In this document: piece by piece, positions 5,232-6,056 of the stretch
Numbering within the stretch: position 1 is the stretch's first letter
Layout of the letters: the number at the start of each line of letters is the position of its first letter
Origin: Campylobacterales bacterium
GTDB taxonomy: Bacteria; Campylobacterota; Campylobacteria; Campylobacterales; Arcobacteraceae
Assembly: GCA_019752775.1 (NCBI GenBank)
Contig: JAIELU010000145.1
Location: 1 to 6,056 of the forward strand
DNA: 6,056 bases
Reading direction: 5' to 3'
Program-made: the position numbers and the translations under genes
Notes under the pieces: model-generated
Databases searched by the model: none
Told to the model about the DNA's origin: nothing
The model's input: the letters and a program-made list of their open reading frames with translations, nothing else

Positions 5232-5825
5232 ATGGATATAAAAATTCAACCAATGGGTGATTATCAAACAAATTGTTATATTGTTACAATAAATGGTAAA
5301 GATTTAATTATAGATCCAGGAGTAAATGCTTTTTCATGGATAAAAGGAAATGTTAAAAATCCTATCGCTATTTTGAACACCCATGGACATTTTGATCACG
5401 TTTGGTCAAATCAAGAGGTAAAAGATAACTATAAAATAAAATTATATATTCCCAAAGATGATGAATTTATGTTAACTTTAGACCCTTATAATCTTGGAAT
5501 GCCACCATCTTACGCGGATATTTTAGTAAATCCAGATGAAGAACTAGATATTGAAGGAATAAAGATAAAATTTCATCATTTCCCAGGCCATACACCTGGA
5601 TGTAGTGCTATCCAAATTGATAAATATCTTTTTTCTGGTGATTTTATTTTTAAAGGTACTATTGGAAGATTCGATTTTCCAAATTCAGATGCTAAATTAA
5701 TGAAGAAAAGTTTAAACAAAATATTAAAATGGAATGAAGATTTTCATATTTATCCTGGACATGGCGATAAAACAACTTTAAGAAGTGAAATTCAAACACT
5801 AAAACAATGGGAAAAACATATTTAA
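5232..5825 (+). CDS. Metallo-beta-lactamase-fold hydrolase, glyoxalase II-like
   Basis: A 197-residue cytoplasmic hydrolase of the metallo-beta-lactamase fold, closest in layout to small hydroxyacylglutathione hydrolase-like (YcbL/GloB-type) proteins. The metal-binding set is complete: THGHFDH with His51, His53, Asp55 and His56; His120 in PGHTPG; Asp137 in SGDFIF; His177 in YPGHGDKT. The N-terminus GDYQTNCYIV and IIDPG (26-30) are also typical of this group. The protein lacks the long C-terminal substrate-binding domain of classical glyoxalase II, so the substrate (a thioester or other ester) cannot be named. The start at 5232 is chosen over the in-frame ATG at 5205 because the promoter -10 ends at 5201, a TAAGG ribosome binding site precedes 5232, and family similarity begins at residue 3. 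Nothing suggests antibiotic resistance. The next gene follows after 15 bases. Confidence 0.9.
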   Translation: MDIKIQPMGDYQTNCYIVTINGKDLIIDPGVNAFSWIKGNVKNPIAILNTHGHFDHVWSNQEVKDNYKIKLYIPKDDEFMLTLDPYNLGMPPSYADILVNPDEELDIEGIKIKFHHFPGHTPGCSAIQIDKYLFSGDFIFKGTIGRFDFPNSDAKLMKKSLNKILKWNEDFHIYPGHGDKTTLRSEIQTLKQWEKHI

Positions 5826-5840
5826 ACAAAGGCCTAGTTC

Positions 5841-6056
5841 ATGAATTTTTCGTGTGAGACAATTATAAATGAGAATGAAAAATTAAAATTAACAGATTTA
5901 GATAAAAGTTGTTTAAATATATTTGATTATTTAAAATTACACCATCATATTAATTTTTTACAAATTGATATAAAAAAGAATAGTTATACTCAAAATCTTT
6001 TTTTATGTACAAATAATAATGAAAATCATTTAGTTAATACCTTAGAATTCCAACAA
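5841..6056 (+). CDS. N-terminal part of an unidentified protein (cut by the window edge)
   Basis: The frame starting at ATG 5841 is open for 72 codons to the right edge. AAAGG at 5828-5832 lies eight bases upstream and gives a plausible ribosome binding site. The 15-base gap to the hydrolase suggests co-transcription. The visible part begins MNFSCETIINENEKLKL, has no signal peptide or membrane segment, and looks like mixed helix and strand (about 20-33 helical, FLQIDIK at 39-45 and LFLCTN at 53-58 strand-like). That could be the start of a sensory or regulatory domain, but nothing diagnostic is present and I assign no function. Confidence 0.6.
   Translation, partial: MNFSCETIINENEKLKLTDLDKSCLNIFDYLKLHHHINFLQIDIKKNSYTQNLFLCTNNNENHLVNTLEFQQ

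Noticed and set aside
5232..5825. Beta-lactamase resistance gene
   Set aside because: The fold is shared, but the short length, the lack of a signal peptide, and the THGHFDH, PGHTPG and PGHGDKT motifs fit the glyoxalase II-like group of housekeeping hydrolases.
1..6056. Mobile element, CRISPR array, phage or toxin-antitoxin system
   Set aside because: No transposase, integrase, regularly spaced repeats, terminal inverted repeats or toxin-like pairs were seen. Composition is even across the window.

Overview
The window is an AT-rich, densely packed stretch of bacterial chromosome. The protein style, the T-rich extended -10 promoters (TTTAGATAAAAT, TTGATATAAT, TTTGCTAAAAT) and the low G+C all suggest a Campylobacterota genome, most likely Arcobacter-like (family Arcobacteraceae). 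That placement is inferred from sequence style and was not checked by a search. I see no mobile elements, phage genes, CRISPR arrays, rRNA or tRNA; the region looks like ordinary core chromosome.

Left part (1-712): the C-terminal end of an unidentified coiled-coil protein runs in from the left edge. A short exported protein of DUF6488-like appearance follows, with a promoter so close to its ATG that the mRNA may be leaderless. The 163-base gap at 550-712 carries the promoter region of the next operon and no gene.

Middle (713-3697, + strand): a three-gene unit with gaps of 32 and 16 bases. It holds dnaJ (complete, canonical, TTG start), a tryptophan synthase beta chain without trpA beside it and with altered residues in the communication domain, and a 197-residue protein I do not recognise. 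It ends tail-to-tail on the next unit, with a 4-base overlap of the two coding regions.

Right part (3694-5177, - strand): a two-gene unit read leftward. The first gene encodes a DUF455 ferritin-like, probable di-iron protein. It is joined by a TAATG stop/start overlap to a cysteine-free, Ser/Asn/Thr-rich protein of unknown function. The latter should start at the ATG at 4359, not at the TTG nine bases upstream.

Far right (5178-6056): a very compact divergent promoter region serves the DUF455 unit on one side and a metallo-beta-lactamase-fold hydrolase of glyoxalase II type on the other. The promoter and ribosome binding site place the hydrolase start at 5232 rather than 5205. A further unidentified gene follows after 15 bases and runs off the right edge.

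I did not find a convincing undescribed multi-gene system. The most rewarding leads are the unlinked, divergent TrpB in a dnaJ operon, the shared divergent promoter with its two start corrections, the DUF455 protein coupled to a possibly exported partner, and the possible leaderless gene.
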